From NCBI RefSeq assembly GCF_002736205.1, contig NZ_CP024091.1, positions 4,213,555-4,277,554 of the forward strand: a stretch of DNA of 64,000 bases, in the 5' to 3' direction. This document shows, piece by piece, positions 7,407 to 16,684 of the stretch. Both the position numbers and the translations under genes were made by a program. The notes under the pieces are model-generated. The model worked only from the letters and a program-made list of their open reading frames with translations, was not told where the DNA came from and ran no database searches. Within the stretch, counting starts at the first letter, position 1. Each line of letters begins with the position of its first letter. This DNA is from Pedobacter ginsengisoli. GTDB lineage: Bacteria > Bacteroidota > Bacteroidia > Sphingobacteriales > Sphingobacteriaceae.

Positions 7407-9143
7407 CTATTTTTTCTTTGGCTTAGCCGCAGTTTTTGGCGCTGGTGCAGTTAGCGATTTGATACCTTCTAATGCAGTAGCATTTGATGGATCAATAGCT
7501 AAACTTTTGTCCCAGAATAATTTTGCTTTTTCTTTATCTTCCTTATATGAGGCAAAACCTGCAATTTGATTATATGCTTCCACCATATTCTTTTTAACTG
7601 CCGGTGTTTGTTTATCAACATGAGTTTCAACTGAATCTAAATATTGTTGGTAAAAAGGTATTTTCAATCCTTTTGGATCAGTCTCATCATCTATAAAATC
7701 ATTAATTCTAGCTCTGTATAAAATTGCATCTAGTGTTGACGGAGCTAGCTTTAATAATTTTGCTAACGACGAATCACCTTTCACCAAAATATCTTTCGAT
7801 GGATTGGTCTTAGCAACATAAGCTTTATAGTATGATACGTAAGATGCTATAGCATGGTAAAAATAATTGTACAATGATCCTTTACCATCCGGGTTCAAAC
7901 GGTTAACTACGTTATATGTTGTAATAGCTTTAGCATAGTTTTTATTATCATAGTATGATTTAGCGACCTCAGCTAAAGCCTCAACTTTAGTAGAATCCAT
8001 GGTCACTGCTTTAATCACATTTACTAAACCTAAACTATCATTGTTTTTATCAGTAGAGTCTTTCATTAAAGCTTTACCAAGATACATGTAATCATCAGAG
8101 ATGATACGTGAAGTATCTTTTACTTTCGCAAAGAAATCTTTCATGTATTGTAAACTCTGAGGGTAGTTTTTGTTTTCATAAGCAGAATATCCTCTCAACC
8201 TTGAAACGATCAAACTTTTAGGGTCATTCTGGTTTAAGGATGCTAATTCTGAAGTTTCCTGCTCAAGAGTTTTGAAATCTTTTGCATAAAACAAGAAAGT
8301 AGCATAACGTAATCTTGAGTCATATGACTTATCAGTTAAATCAAGATACTTTTTATAGTTAGTTAACGCTTCTGCTGCTTTAGCATCGAAGTTTGCTGGC
8401 TCCTGATTTGCCCATTGCATATATAGCTCAGCCAACTCACGATAAGCAGGGCCATAATTCGGATCTGCTGTGATCACATTTTTTAATTCCCCTTCTGCGT
8501 CGCTAAATGCCCTTGACTCTTTATACATTCGACCAATCTGAACGGTGGATCTGTAAAGTGTAGGATCAATGCTTAAAGCCCTCATGTAATTTTGAAGCGC
8601 CTCAGAATTCTTTCTTTGTAACGCATAATAATCACCCAAAGCAACGAATGTTTCTGCTTCCTTATCCTTATCATCCAGCTCCTCTGCTTTTTGTAAGTTA
8701 GGCAATGCTGCTGCATAATCTGGTTTCTCAGTCGATAAATAAGCTTTTCCTATATACAAATATGGCGTAAAATCCTTTTTTGAAGCCACATCAATTGCTT
8801 TATCAAAATTAGTTTTCGCTGAAGTTGCATTGTTTGAGGCCAGATCCGCTTGTCCTAGACCGATATAATTTAAAGGATTTTTCGGATCAGCGGTTACGCC
8901 TTGAGTAAATGCTGCCCTTGCTGAATCGATATAGTCCCTTCTTAAGTAAACATCACCTAAGCTAAAGTAATTCTCCCCTTTGCCTTTTTGCGATGACACC
9001 AATGTTTTAAGCATTGAGGTCGCCTTTTCATATTGTTCGGCATCTATCGCCTTCTTTGCATCGGTAATGCTCTGAGCAAAAGAGGCAGAACCCATCACTA
9101 CTAAACCTAAACCTAAGGTTATTGCTTTCTTTGTCATTTTCAT
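7407..9143 (-). CDS. Secreted/periplasmic tetratricopeptide repeat protein
   Basis: The 578-residue protein starts with a signal peptide ending near residue 23 (MGSASFAQ). The rest is a string of TPR-like helical pairs, for example GENYFSLGDVYLRRDYIDSA, NPLNYIGLGQADLA and KEAETFVALGDYYALQ. The last 15 residues are Ala/Pro/Lys-rich. TPR proteins scaffold other proteins; no catalytic motif is visible. It ends the ExbB-ExbD-ExbD-TonB-membrane protein-PstS-like gene run and has its own promoter match at 9278-9307. A role in the TonB/ExbBD machine is inferred from position only. Confidence 0.85.
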   Translation of the reverse strand: MKMTKKAITLGLGLVVMGSASFAQSITDAKKAIDAEQYEKATSMLKTLVSSQKGKGENYFSLGDVYLRRDYIDSARAAFTQGVTADPKNPLNYIGLGQADLASNNATSAKTNFDKAIDVASKKDFTPYLYIGKAYLSTEKPDYAAALPNLQKAEELDDKDKEAETFVALGDYYALQRKNSEALQNYMRALSIDPTLYRSTVQIGRMYKESRAFSDAEGELKNVITADPNYGPAYRELAELYMQWANQEPANFDAKAAEALTNYKKYLDLTDKSYDSRLRYATFLFYAKDFKTLEQETSELASLNQNDPKSLIVSRLRGYSAYENKNYPQSLQYMKDFFAKVKDTSRIISDDYMYLGKALMKDSTDKNNDSLGLVNVIKAVTMDSTKVEALAEVAKSYYDNKNYAKAITTYNVVNRLNPDGKGSLYNYFYHAIASYVSYYKAYVAKTNPSKDILVKGDSSLAKLLKLAPSTLDAILYRARINDFIDDETDPKGLKIPFYQQYLDSVETHVDKQTPAVKKNMVEAYNQIAGFASYKEDKEKAKLFWDKSLAIDPSNATALEGIKSLTAPAPKTAAKPKKK

Positions 9144-9277
9144 AGTTCCTCTATTTTCAATTAATTGTTATGAAGCTTGCTTAGCCTCATGGTTCACTAT
9201 TTTGTTTTTAGTTTTAAATATTTAACAGGCATCTCTAAAATTATGGTTCATTCTGTATACCTGCTAGTTTCGTTTTC

Positions 9278-9307
9278 CAAATATAAAATTTAGTTTGTAT
9301 TCTTCAA
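9278..9307 (-). promoter_or_regulatory. Predicted promoter of the TPR gene
   Basis: On the minus strand TATATTTG (9278-9285) fits TAnnTTTG, with TTG at 9305-9307 exactly 19 bases upstream. The promoter overlaps the last codons of the preceding gene and would give a leader of roughly 130 bases. No known riboswitch is recognisable in that leader. Confidence 0.5.
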
Positions 9308-10195
9308 GTTAAAATCCCGTGACATCATTTTATGTGGACCCAGTCCAGATTTCAATACGATCAACTGACCACGCGGGCTCAGTAACCAATTTGCAAAACC
9401 TGTGCCTAAACCATCACGACCTTCACAATTTATGATGTAAATGTTCCTCAAAAAAGGATAAATGCCATTAATTAAATTTGCCTGATCCGGACGATAGTAT
9501 GCATTATCACCCTTTTTGCCCTTAATATTCCTCACCCCCATCATTTTCACCTTTGCAATATAAGAAGTCATATTGGAATTATTAGCTAGTAACCAATTTA
9601 CGCCAACAACTCCTATAAAATTTTTATGCTCAGAAACGTATTTTATAACGTCATTATTGCTTTGTAAAGTATAAACTCCTTTTTTTGGAAGTTCAGTTAT
9701 TTGTGCCAGCTCTTTAAAGTACCTAAGCGTGCTTGAATATGCATTATCAAAAACAAGTTGCTTTCCGCTTGCCGAGGTTCCTTTCAATATATTTACCACT
9801 TCCTCAACAGTAATATTCGAATCCAGATCATCCTTCTGCGTAAGTAATGAAATCCCATCTATGGCAAACCTCGAGGTTTTTGGGACAATACTCCTATTTC
9901 GGTATATCTTATCCTCCTGAGGAGTTAACATCCTCGACAATATGATTACTCTAACACTGTCATTTAAAAAGGCCGGTAATATTTTATTTTCATTGCCTGC
10001 TATGGTAGTAAACTCTGCATGTTTATAATCAGATTTAAATACCATAATCTGATCAGCAATAATTGAAGAAAAAGATTCATCAACTAGAATTTTTACCGAT
10101 CCTGATGTCCGTGTCTGTTCAACAACATCAGGTTGTTTTTTATTCTTACAAGATAACAGCACAAAAAAAATGAATACAAAACTTAGATTCCTCAT
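9290..10195 (-). CDS. PstS-like substrate-binding lipoprotein
   Basis: The 301-residue protein has a lipoprotein signal peptide with lipobox LLSC (Cys 16). The body resembles the phosphate-binding (PstS-like) periplasmic-binding fold: GSVKILVDESFSSIIADQIM early, DGISLLTQKDDLD in the middle, and NLINGIYPFLRNIYIINCEG plus FANWLLSPRGQLIVLKSGL near the end. No ABC permease or ATPase genes are nearby, so a transport role is doubtful. It sits 3 bp after the 74-residue membrane protein in the tonB/exbBD operon, which suggests an envelope binding or sensing role (inference). Confidence 0.75.
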   Translation of the reverse strand: MRNLSFVFIFFVLLSCKNKKQPDVVEQTRTSGSVKILVDESFSSIIADQIMVFKSDYKHAEFTTIAGNENKILPAFLNDSVRVIILSRMLTPQEDKIYRNRSIVPKTSRFAIDGISLLTQKDDLDSNITVEEVVNILKGTSASGKQLVFDNAYSSTLRYFKELAQITELPKKGVYTLQSNNDVIKYVSEHKNFIGVVGVNWLLANNSNMTSYIAKVKMMGVRNIKGKKGDNAYYRPDQANLINGIYPFLRNIYIINCEGRDGLGTGFANWLLSPRGQLIVLKSGLGPHKMMSRDFNLKNTN

Positions 10196-10198
10196 TCC

Positions 10199-10423
10199 CT
10201 AATTATCTTTTTGATTAATTACCCTTGTAAATCTTATTGCTGCGTAAACGATCAGCAGTACTCCCAGCAGAACTCTATATGTACGTTCTATTGTTACTGG
10301 CATATCTTTCCAAACGATCAAAGTAAGCCCAAGGACCAGATAAAACGCAAACATAACTAGCCCTAAAATAAACAGAAATCGCTGTTGAGGCGATTTCTGC
10401 ATAAATGTTTTTAAATTAAACAT
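10199..10423 (-). CDS. Small two-helix membrane protein, unknown function
   Basis: A 74-residue protein with two hydrophobic segments, about residues 16-38 (LFILGLVMFAFYLVLGLTLI) and 47-63 (LLGVLLIVYAAIRF), and a basic C-terminus. It contains no motif I recognise. It lies 4 bp after tonB and 3 bp before the PstS-like gene, so it is almost surely cotranscribed with the ExbB/ExbD/TonB set. The tight spacing supports a real gene despite its size. Function unknown. Confidence 0.7.
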   Translation of the reverse strand: MFNLKTFMQKSPQQRFLFILGLVMFAFYLVLGLTLIVWKDMPVTIERTYRVLLGVLLIVYAAIRFTRVINQKDN

Positions 10424-10427
10424 TATT

Positions 10428-11249
10428 TTATTGTGATAAGGTGAAACTAATTGGAATGTTATATTTCACACGAACCTTTTTACCATTTTGAACTCCAGGT
10501 ATCCATCTTGGACTTGCTTTTAGTACCCTAACAGCTTCCTCATCTGTACCACCACCAAGTTTTCTATCAACTTTAATGTCGGTTAAGCTACCATCCTTTT
10601 CAACAACGAATGATAAGAATACTTTACCCTGGATATTGTTTTCCTGAGCCATAGGAGGATATCTTACCGCCTTTTTTAGGTAGGCATAAAATTTCTCCAT
10701 ACCACCTGGGAAAGAAGGCTGAGTTTCAAGACTAACAAAGTCATAAACTTTGGTATCCTCTACCACTGCAGCTTGCTTAGGACCATCTCCGGCAGGACCT
10801 GCGATAACGATATCCGCATCAGGGTCACCAGCAATGGTTTTCTGACCTGGGTCAGCCTTTTTCAAGTCCTCAATTTGAACTGGCTCTTCATCACGAACCA
10901 ACTCATCTGGTTTTACAATTGGAGGAGGGAACTTAACCTGATCCTGTTTTGGTGGAGGTGGCTCAACCGGTGGCGGCGGAGGTGTTTCCGGGTTTACAGG
11001 AGGAGGTGGCTGTACCACAACTTCCGTTTGTTTAACTATTTCCTCTTCAGGAGCTTTTCCTTTGAACAACTCCATAATTTTAGGGGATAAGAACAACAAC
11101 ACAAATGCTGTTGATGCAATTAGCAATGATTTGGTTGTATTCGCAGAACTTCTCTGACGAAGCTCGTAAGCCCCGTAGCTTTTGTTCTTGTTGGCAAATA
11201 CAACATCAAGCCAATCCCTTTTTAATAAATCTATTTTAGAACCAAACAT
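10428..11249 (-). CDS. tonB: TonB family energy transducer
   Basis: The 273-residue protein has the Bacteroidota TonB layout. A cytoplasmic N-terminus (about residues 1-40, with NKNKSYGAYELRQRSS) is followed by one membrane helix at about 42-60. A Pro-rich periplasmic linker (about 78-112, with PPPPPVEPPPP) leads to a C-terminal TonB domain (about 175-273, with SFPGGMEKFYAYL, RYPPMAQENNIQGKVFLSFV and GVQNGKKVRVKYNIPISFTL). TonB passes proton-motive energy from ExbB/ExbD to outer-membrane receptors such as the SusC and FecA-like proteins encoded in this window. It follows two exbD genes. Confidence 0.93.
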   Translation of the reverse strand: MFGSKIDLLKRDWLDVVFANKNKSYGAYELRQRSSANTTKSLLIASTAFVLLFLSPKIMELFKGKAPEEEIVKQTEVVVQPPPPVNPETPPPPPVEPPPPKQDQVKFPPPIVKPDELVRDEEPVQIEDLKKADPGQKTIAGDPDADIVIAGPAGDGPKQAAVVEDTKVYDFVSLETQPSFPGGMEKFYAYLKKAVRYPPMAQENNIQGKVFLSFVVEKDGSLTDIKVDRKLGGGTDEEAVRVLKASPRWIPGVQNGKKVRVKYNIPISFTLSQ

Positions 11250-11277
11250 AGCCTAATATTTTTATGTTTATAATTAT

Positions 11278-11811
11278 TTATAATATCCCAGCTTGTTTCA
11301 TAAACGCTTTCTCGTTATCAAGAATATTCACATCATCGATTGCCGGAGCAGTCTTGATTTTAGCGATGTTTAACTCGTCCATTATATCAACAAAGTTCTT
11401 ATAAGTAGCACCTTCTGTCGGTTTCACTACTATTACTATTTGTCGGCCAGTAGTTTTACTTACCTCGTCTTTATTCTTCAATATTGACTTTCTGACTTCA
11501 GCAAAAGATTCCACATTAGGTGTGGCATTTTTAGCTTCTCCCATATACCAGGCAACTTTATTGTTTTTACCCAATAGAATTGTCATGGTTTGAGATGCCC
11601 GAAGTTCATTTTTTACGTCATTATCCTCTTGATCCGGCTTTGCAATATCCATTGCAATTGGTTTCGACAACGAGGTGGTTAACATGAAGAAGGTGATCAG
11701 CAAGAATGCTAAGTCTACCATGGCAGTTAAATCTACTTTGGTATTTGCCTTCTTGGTTCTTACTTTGCCACCTTTTTTCCCACCCCCGCCGGAGGTATCT
11801 AATTCTGCCAT
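11278..11811 (-). CDS. exbD: ExbD/TolR family biopolymer transport protein (second copy)
   Basis: A 177-residue protein with a Gly/Lys-rich N-terminus, one membrane helix, and a periplasmic domain. The helix holds the conserved Asp of the proton path in VDLTAMVDLAFLLITFFML (residues about 26-44). It is the second of two adjacent exbD genes, 9 bp after the first. The two differ clearly in their periplasmic parts, so this is not a recent duplication. ExbD works with ExbB to energise TonB. Confidence 0.93.
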   Translation of the reverse strand: MAELDTSGGGGKKGGKVRTKKANTKVDLTAMVDLAFLLITFFMLTTSLSKPIAMDIAKPDQEDNDVKNELRASQTMTILLGKNNKVAWYMGEAKNATPNVESFAEVRKSILKNKDEVSKTTGRQIVIVVKPTEGATYKNFVDIMDELNIAKIKTAPAIDDVNILDNEKAFMKQAGIL

Positions 11812-11820
11812 AGTATGATT

Positions 11821-12438
11821 TTATTTAGCATCGCCCTCGGCCGATGTAATTAAACTAAATTTGTTAATTTTTTGCTTCTGAAGAATATCAACGATTTTTT
11901 TAATGTTCGGATATTTTTCTTCAGCATCTCCCTTGATACTGATCCTCATTGCAGTCTGATGTAACTCTGCCACCGCTTTACGAGATTGTAGTAACCATTC
12001 AGACAATTCATTATTGGTTGAATCTGCCGGAATACCCATGTTAGCCTTAGCAAACTTTGTTCTTTCATCACCATTCATCATGATGAATTTTTTCAAGCTG
12101 CTTACAGGAACTCCAAATGAACCAAGAACACCGAAACGTTCTCTCTCCTCAGGGGTAAACTGAATTTTGTATTGCTCTCCAATTTTATCTAATGTTGCCA
12201 TTTTCACGTCCTTACCTACGATCTCATAGAAAACCTTTCCTTGACCGATAGATAAAATTCCCATATCTAAATCAGGAACTTTAATCTTATAGGTAGAACT
12301 TGGAATTTTAACTTCCAAAGGATCCGGCTGGCGTGCTGTTGCTGTTAATATAAAGAAAGTAAGTAGCAGGAAGGATACGTCGCACATGGCGGTCATATCT
12401 ATCGAAGTACTCTTTCTCTGAACCTTTGCTCTTGCCAT
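11821..12438 (-). CDS. exbD: ExbD/TolR family biopolymer transport protein (first copy)
   Basis: The 205-residue protein has the ExbD membrane helix with its conserved Asp in IDMTAMCDVSFLLLTFFIL (about residues 13-31). The periplasmic domain carries an extra insertion (about residues 85-150). The final part, EKYPNIKKIVDILQKQKINKF, is the usual ExbD fold. It lies between exbB (86 bp upstream) and the second exbD (9 bp downstream). Paired ExbD copies are common in Bacteroidota and may form a mixed complex. Confidence 0.92.
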   Translation of the reverse strand: MARAKVQRKSTSIDMTAMCDVSFLLLTFFILTATARQPDPLEVKIPSSTYKIKVPDLDMGILSIGQGKVFYEIVGKDVKMATLDKIGEQYKIQFTPEERERFGVLGSFGVPVSSLKKFIMMNGDERTKFAKANMGIPADSTNNELSEWLLQSRKAVAELHQTAMRISIKGDAEEKYPNIKKIVDILQKQKINKFSLITSAEGDAK

Positions 12439-12524
12439 AATATTTATAAATAAACTTACTTTTTACTAATGATGTTAATTCTTCCGGTTTTCCATAAAGC
12501 CGGTAAAAAAAAATACATTATTTT

Positions 12525-13367
12525 TTATTTATGTGTACTGGCGTAAGTTTGAATGATGCTGAAACCTGCTTCATCAATTGCATAAGTTAATTTGTCAATT
12601 TTCGAAGTAAGGATGTTGTACATGATAATTGCGAAAGTAGAAGTACCAATACCAGTAGCTGTGTTGATTAGGGCCTCAGAAATACCAGTTGCTAATGCAG
12701 CCTGATCCGGAGCACCAGAGTTAGCCAAACCACCGAAGGCCTTGATCATACCTGTTACTGTTCCCAATAGTCCTGTTAATGTACCAACTGATACTAAAGT
12801 AGCAATTACAGTTAAGTTTTGCTCTAACATTGGCATTTCCAAAGTAGTAGCTTCTTCAATATCTTTCTGGATAGCTAAACATTTTTGATCTGTATCCATG
12901 TTTGCTTCAACTTCCATCTCACGATATTTTTTCAATCCTGATTTGATTACGTTAGCAACCGAACCTTGTTGTTTATCACACTCACTTAAGGCTGCTTCGA
13001 TGTTGTTTGAATTCAAAAATCCTTGGATTTTTTTAACGAATGAATCTAAGCTAGATTTTCCAGTTGCTTTACCAATTACAATAAGACGCTCAATAGAGAA
13101 TACAATTACCATAAGGAACATACCCAATAGAACAGGTACGATAACTCCACCTTTGTAAGCCATACCCATGTAGTTACCTACTTTTGGAAGTGTATCGTGA
13201 AGATCTGGATCAGCCCCATCGATGAAATTGCCTCTGTCTCCGAAAATAAATTTGTAAACACATATTCCGATAATGATACAAATTGGAATAGTAAGAGTTG
13301 CGAATAAATTTGAAGCTGAAGAAGAGCTTTCTTTTTTAACTGTTGTTGGTTTTGGTGCGTTTGCCAT
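12525..13367 (-). CDS. exbB: MotA/TolQ/ExbB proton channel family protein
   Basis: A 280-residue protein with four hydrophobic segments: about residues 23-45, 74-95, 183-210 and 230-252. The last two hold the channel core with LTGLLGTVTGMIKAFGGLA and INTATGIGTSTFAIIMYNIL. This is the MotA/TolQ/ExbB proton-channel domain. ExbB forms the membrane pentamer around ExbD that powers TonB. It is the first gene of the exbB-exbD-exbD-tonB operon and has a promoter match at 13467-13496. Confidence 0.94.
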   Translation of the reverse strand: MANAPKPTTVKKESSSSASNLFATLTIPICIIIGICVYKFIFGDRGNFIDGADPDLHDTLPKVGNYMGMAYKGGVIVPVLLGMFLMVIVFSIERLIVIGKATGKSSLDSFVKKIQGFLNSNNIEAALSECDKQQGSVANVIKSGLKKYREMEVEANMDTDQKCLAIQKDIEEATTLEMPMLEQNLTVIATLVSVGTLTGLLGTVTGMIKAFGGLANSGAPDQAALATGISEALINTATGIGTSTFAIIMYNILTSKIDKLTYAIDEAGFSIIQTYASTHK

Positions 13368-13466
13368 TTTTTTTTAGTTTTTTAGTTTTTAGTACTTTGT
13401 TTTTTAAAATTAGATTAAATATTCCGTAATACACACAACGAGTATTACAAACAATTGTTGCAGTAA

Positions 13467-13496
13467 CAAATTTATAACTTTGATTTTAATTCCAAA
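13467..13496 (-). promoter_or_regulatory. Predicted promoter of the exbB-tonB operon
   Basis: On the minus strand TAAATTTG (13467-13474) is a perfect TAnnTTTG box, with TTTG at 13493-13496 18 bases upstream. The predicted start near 13460 leaves a leader of about 93 bases. The rest of the 305-bp gap 13368-13672 holds the pckA terminator and AT-rich DNA; I see no other element in it. Confidence 0.55.
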
Positions 13497-13587
13497 TTAA
13501 ATAATCGTTAGCTAGCTAATTCGTTTGTCCCATCAATTTTACCCGTTTGCACTACTGTTACTCCTAACGTATTACTGTATAATTAAA

Positions 13588-13617
13588 AAAGATTGTCTCG
13601 TTGCGGAGACAATCTTT
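13588..13617 (-). terminator. Intrinsic terminator of pckA
   Basis: A 12-bp stem is built on GATTGTCTC / GAGACAATC, with an A3/T3 extension and a 6-base loop. On the minus strand it is followed by TTTTTTAATT. It lies 56 bp after the pckA stop. Confidence 0.85.
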
Positions 13618-13672
13618 CGCAATTAAAACTAAAAAAAAACTGAAATGCAAATTTTTAGGTAAAAAAAAAGCT

Positions 13673-15277
13673 TTAAACCGTCTTTTCGGTTATTTTTGGT
13701 AGCGAAGCGATCATTTCTTCGTTTGCGAAGGCTTCGAATTGCTTAAAATTATTTACGAATGCCAAAGAGAGTTCATTGGCTTTAAGATCATATTTCTGCT
13801 TATCCGCCCAGGTGTTTCTGGGATTCAAAATTTCTGAAGGAACATTTGGACAAGTCAACGGAATGCTCAGCCCAAAAACCGAATCAGTACTAAATTCAAC
13901 ATGGTCCAGATCTCCGTTTAAAGTCGCAGAAATCATTGCACGGGTATAAGACAGCTTCATCCTGCTGCCTTCACCATACGCTCCCCCACTCCAACCGGTA
14001 TTGATCAACCATACATGCACATTGTTCTTTTTCATCTTTTCGCCCAAAAGCTCGGCGTACCTTGTAGGGTGAAGTGGCAAAAATGCTTTACCAAAGCAAG
14101 CTGAAAAAGTCAACTGAGGCTCAAACACATCAGCCTCTGTACCAGCAATTTTAGCCGTATATCCGGATATAAAATGGAACATAGCCTGCCCATTATTTAA
14201 CTTGGCAATTGGAGGTAAAACACCAAATGCATCTGCTGTTAAAAAGAAAATATTTTTAGGTTCAGCAGCAATTGATGGCACCCTTGCATTGTCAATGTAA
14301 TTTATTGGATAGGCAACTCTGGTATTCTCTGTTTTATCGATATTAGAAAAATCGACAGTTCTGCTTCCCTCAAAGTAATTGGTGTTCTCTAATAAGGCCC
14401 CGAATTTTATCGCATTAAATATCTGCGGTTCTCTTTCAACAGTCAGGTCAACACATTTTGCATAGCACCCTCCTTCAAAATTAAATACCGATTCCTTTCC
14501 CCAGCCATGCTCATCATCTCCAATTAATGCACGTTCCGGATCTGCCGAGAGCGTGGTTTTTCCTGTTCCTGATAATCCAAAAAAGATAGCTGTATCCCCT
14601 TTTTTCCCAACATTTGCAGAACAATGCATGGATAAAGTATGCTTCTGTTCAGGCAATATGAAATTCAAAACAGAAAATATACCTTTTTTAATTTCGCCGG
14701 TATATCCTGAACCTCCTATTAATATTATTTTCCTCGAAAAATTAAGGATAGAAAAGTTAGACTGTCTGGTTCCATCCACTTCAGGGTCGGCCAGAAAAGA
14801 AGGACTGGCAACAATGGTCCACTCAGGCCTTTCTTCAATAGCACCATCTTCAGGTCTCAAAAACAGGTTATTAGAAAACAAATTCTGATATGCCGTTTCA
14901 GTCACTACCCTTATCGATGTTTTGTAAGTCTCATCTGCACAAGCAAATGAATCTCTTACATAATATTTGTTTTTGCTTAGATGGGCTGTCACTTTTTTAA
15001 ATAAAGCGTCAAATTTTTCTGGATCAAATTTGAAATTTATATCTCCCCACCATACCGAATCCTGGGTTAATTGATCACACACTATAAATCTGTCTTTTGG
15101 AGAACGGCCAGTAAATTTCCCCGTATCTACTGCCAATGCACCTGTATCGGTCAGTGAACCTTCTCCATTTTTCAAGGCCTCCTCAACCAATTGTGCTACG
15201 TTAAGCTGATATAACGCCCCATCCGAATAGAGATTCAGGTAGCTCAAATCAGGCTTAAGCATAAATGCTTTGCTCAT
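13673..15277 (-). CDS. pckA: Phosphoenolpyruvate carboxykinase (ATP)
   Basis: The 534-residue protein is full length for the ATP-dependent family. The P-loop GLSGTGKTTLSADP spans about residues 234-247, followed by the metal-binding segment LIGDDEHGW. The substrate-binding segments FTGRSPKDRF (about 55-64) and INTGWSGGAYGEG are present. The enzyme converts oxaloacetate and ATP to phosphoenolpyruvate and CO2 in gluconeogenesis. It is a single-gene transcript, with a terminator downstream and a -7 box match (15299-15306) just upstream. Confidence 0.98.
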   Translation of the reverse strand: MSKAFMLKPDLSYLNLYSDGALYQLNVAQLVEEALKNGEGSLTDTGALAVDTGKFTGRSPKDRFIVCDQLTQDSVWWGDINFKFDPEKFDALFKKVTAHLSKNKYYVRDSFACADETYKTSIRVVTETAYQNLFSNNLFLRPEDGAIEERPEWTIVASPSFLADPEVDGTRQSNFSILNFSRKIILIGGSGYTGEIKKGIFSVLNFILPEQKHTLSMHCSANVGKKGDTAIFFGLSGTGKTTLSADPERALIGDDEHGWGKESVFNFEGGCYAKCVDLTVEREPQIFNAIKFGALLENTNYFEGSRTVDFSNIDKTENTRVAYPINYIDNARVPSIAAEPKNIFFLTADAFGVLPPIAKLNNGQAMFHFISGYTAKIAGTEADVFEPQLTFSACFGKAFLPLHPTRYAELLGEKMKKNNVHVWLINTGWSGGAYGEGSRMKLSYTRAMISATLNGDLDHVEFSTDSVFGLSIPLTCPNVPSEILNPRNTWADKQKYDLKANELSLAFVNNFKQFEAFANEEMIASLPKITEKTV

Positions 15278-15298
15278 AAGAATAATAAGTTAGTGAGG

Positions 15299-15306
15299 CA
15301 AAGTTA
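15299..15306 (-). promoter_or_regulatory. Candidate -7 box for pckA
   Basis: TAACTTTG on the minus strand fits TAnnTTTG and lies 21 bp before the start codon. I see no good -33 box at the expected distance, so support is weak. Confidence 0.35.
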
Positions 15307-15411
15307 TACAGATAAAAAGGTAAAATGGAGCTTTTTTAAAGAAAAATTTAACTTATTGTCGCTTATACACTTATAATTAAACACCTATAGATCAGCCACT
15401 TAAATAACAAA

Positions 15412-15765
15412 TTATCCGCCGGATTTTTTTACTTTATAGCCTTCTTTTTGTAAAAGTAAAAGCACCTTATCCCTAAAATCTCCCTGTATAATGATCTCAC
15501 CGTCTTTAGAAGCACCTCCTACGCCGCATTTTGTCTTCAACATTTTAGTCAATGTTGCCAGCTCATCATCACCTCCCCTAAATCCAGTAACCAATGTAAC
15601 TGCCTTTCCACCCCTATTTTTACGATCCAGCATCACCCTTAAATCCTGCTGATTTGCAGGTATTGGTTCATTAGCGTCATTATTTTCCTCTTCATAAACA
15701 AAAGAAGGATCTGTAGAATACATAATTCCTCCAAGGTCGCTTAGCGTTTTCTTTTTAGCTTTCAT
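15412..15765 (-). CDS. SUI1/eIF1-family translation factor (YciH-like)
   Basis: The frame opens at 15777, but the Met codon at 15765 (MKAKKKTLSDLGG) is the more usual start and gives 117 residues. The C-terminal part is a SUI1 domain with LDRKNRGGKAVTLVTGFRG, TKCGVGGASKDGEIIIQGD and a final LLLLQKEGYKVKKSGG. Eukaryotic eIF1 ensures start-codon fidelity; bacterial YciH homologues are less understood and may act similarly or under stress. The coding region overlaps the 3' end of the lipid kinase by about 11 bp, so the two are probably cotranscribed. Confidence 0.88.
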   Translation of the reverse strand: MKAKKKTLSDLGGIMYSTDPSFVYEEENNDANEPIPANQQDLRVMLDRKNRGGKAVTLVTGFRGGDDELATLTKMLKTKCGVGGASKDGEIIIQGDFRDKVLLLLQKEGYKVKKSGG

Positions 15766-16645
15766 AATTCGGGGCAATGATGTTTAGCGATAAAGGTTTA
15801 ATAGATATATCTAACTCTTTACCCATAAAAAACGGTTCTCCATCAATATGTATTGCATCATCCTGGCTCCGTTTAATCTTTATATTTTTACCTTTAATAA
15901 TTTCAACAATTTTCGACCGGTCAGTTCTGGCGCTTAACATTTCATATGCCAATACCGGCAGTTTATACATAGGAAATTCTTTTACCACGCACACATCAAG
16001 CAAGCCATCAACTACCGATGCCTGTGGTGCAATATGTGCATTATTACCATATTGAGATGAATTTGCAATGCTGACAACAAATGCCTTGCGTTCGTACTCT
16101 ACACCATCAATACTAAGCTGATAAACCTGAGGTTTGTAGTTTAACACTTCGGTTAATCCCAATTTCAGATAGCCCGTTAAACCTCTTGATTTATTTCCGG
16201 CAAACACAGAACTGATATGTGCATCAAAACCCATACCTGCCATGTTAAAAAAACACTTATCATTAAATCTGGCAGTATCAATAACCTCTACATTACAATT
16301 ATTAATAACCTTTATTGCAGCAACAGTTTTCATCGGTATTTTTAAGAACCTTGCCAGCCCATTTCCAGAGCCAAAAGGGATAATACCCAATATTTTATTT
16401 TGCTGCATCACTTTAGTTGCAATCTCATTTATTGTACCATCACCTCCAACTGCTACAATAATGTCAAAATTTTTGCTTGCAGCTTCCTCCGCAATCTCAG
16501 AAGCATGGCCAACATATTCAGTAAAACTAAAATTTGGATTGTACTTAGAACGGTCAAGATGCGCATCTATCAATGCTGGAATCTTTAATTTATTCTTACC
16601 TCCAGATATTGGATTGATGATAAATAGAATGTTTGATTTCGACAA
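15755..16645 (-). CDS. Diacylglycerol kinase family lipid kinase (YegS/DgkB-like)
   Basis: A 296-residue soluble lipid kinase. It has the DAGK catalytic motif VAVGGDGTINEIA near residue 67, the upstream NPISGG motif near residue 12, and the FGSGNGLARFLKIP loop. The C-terminal half has the expected second-lobe features, including a late DGEPFF-type segment. Such enzymes phosphorylate diacylglycerol or related lipids with ATP at the membrane; the exact lipid cannot be told from sequence. It is divergent from metK and overlaps the SUI1 gene downstream. Confidence 0.88.
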   Translation of the reverse strand: MSKSNILFIINPISGGKNKLKIPALIDAHLDRSKYNPNFSFTEYVGHASEIAEEAASKNFDIIVAVGGDGTINEIATKVMQQNKILGIIPFGSGNGLARFLKIPMKTVAAIKVINNCNVEVIDTARFNDKCFFNMAGMGFDAHISSVFAGNKSRGLTGYLKLGLTEVLNYKPQVYQLSIDGVEYERKAFVVSIANSSQYGNNAHIAPQASVVDGLLDVCVVKEFPMYKLPVLAYEMLSARTDRSKIVEIIKGKNIKIKRSQDDAIHIDGEPFFMGKELDISIKPLSLNIIAPNYES

Positions 16646-16684
16646 AACCTTTTGATTAATGATAGTACAAAATAATTGATATTT

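Noticed and set aside
11278..12438. The two exbD genes as a recent tandem duplication
   Set aside because: Their sequences differ strongly outside the membrane helix; this is an old paired arrangement.
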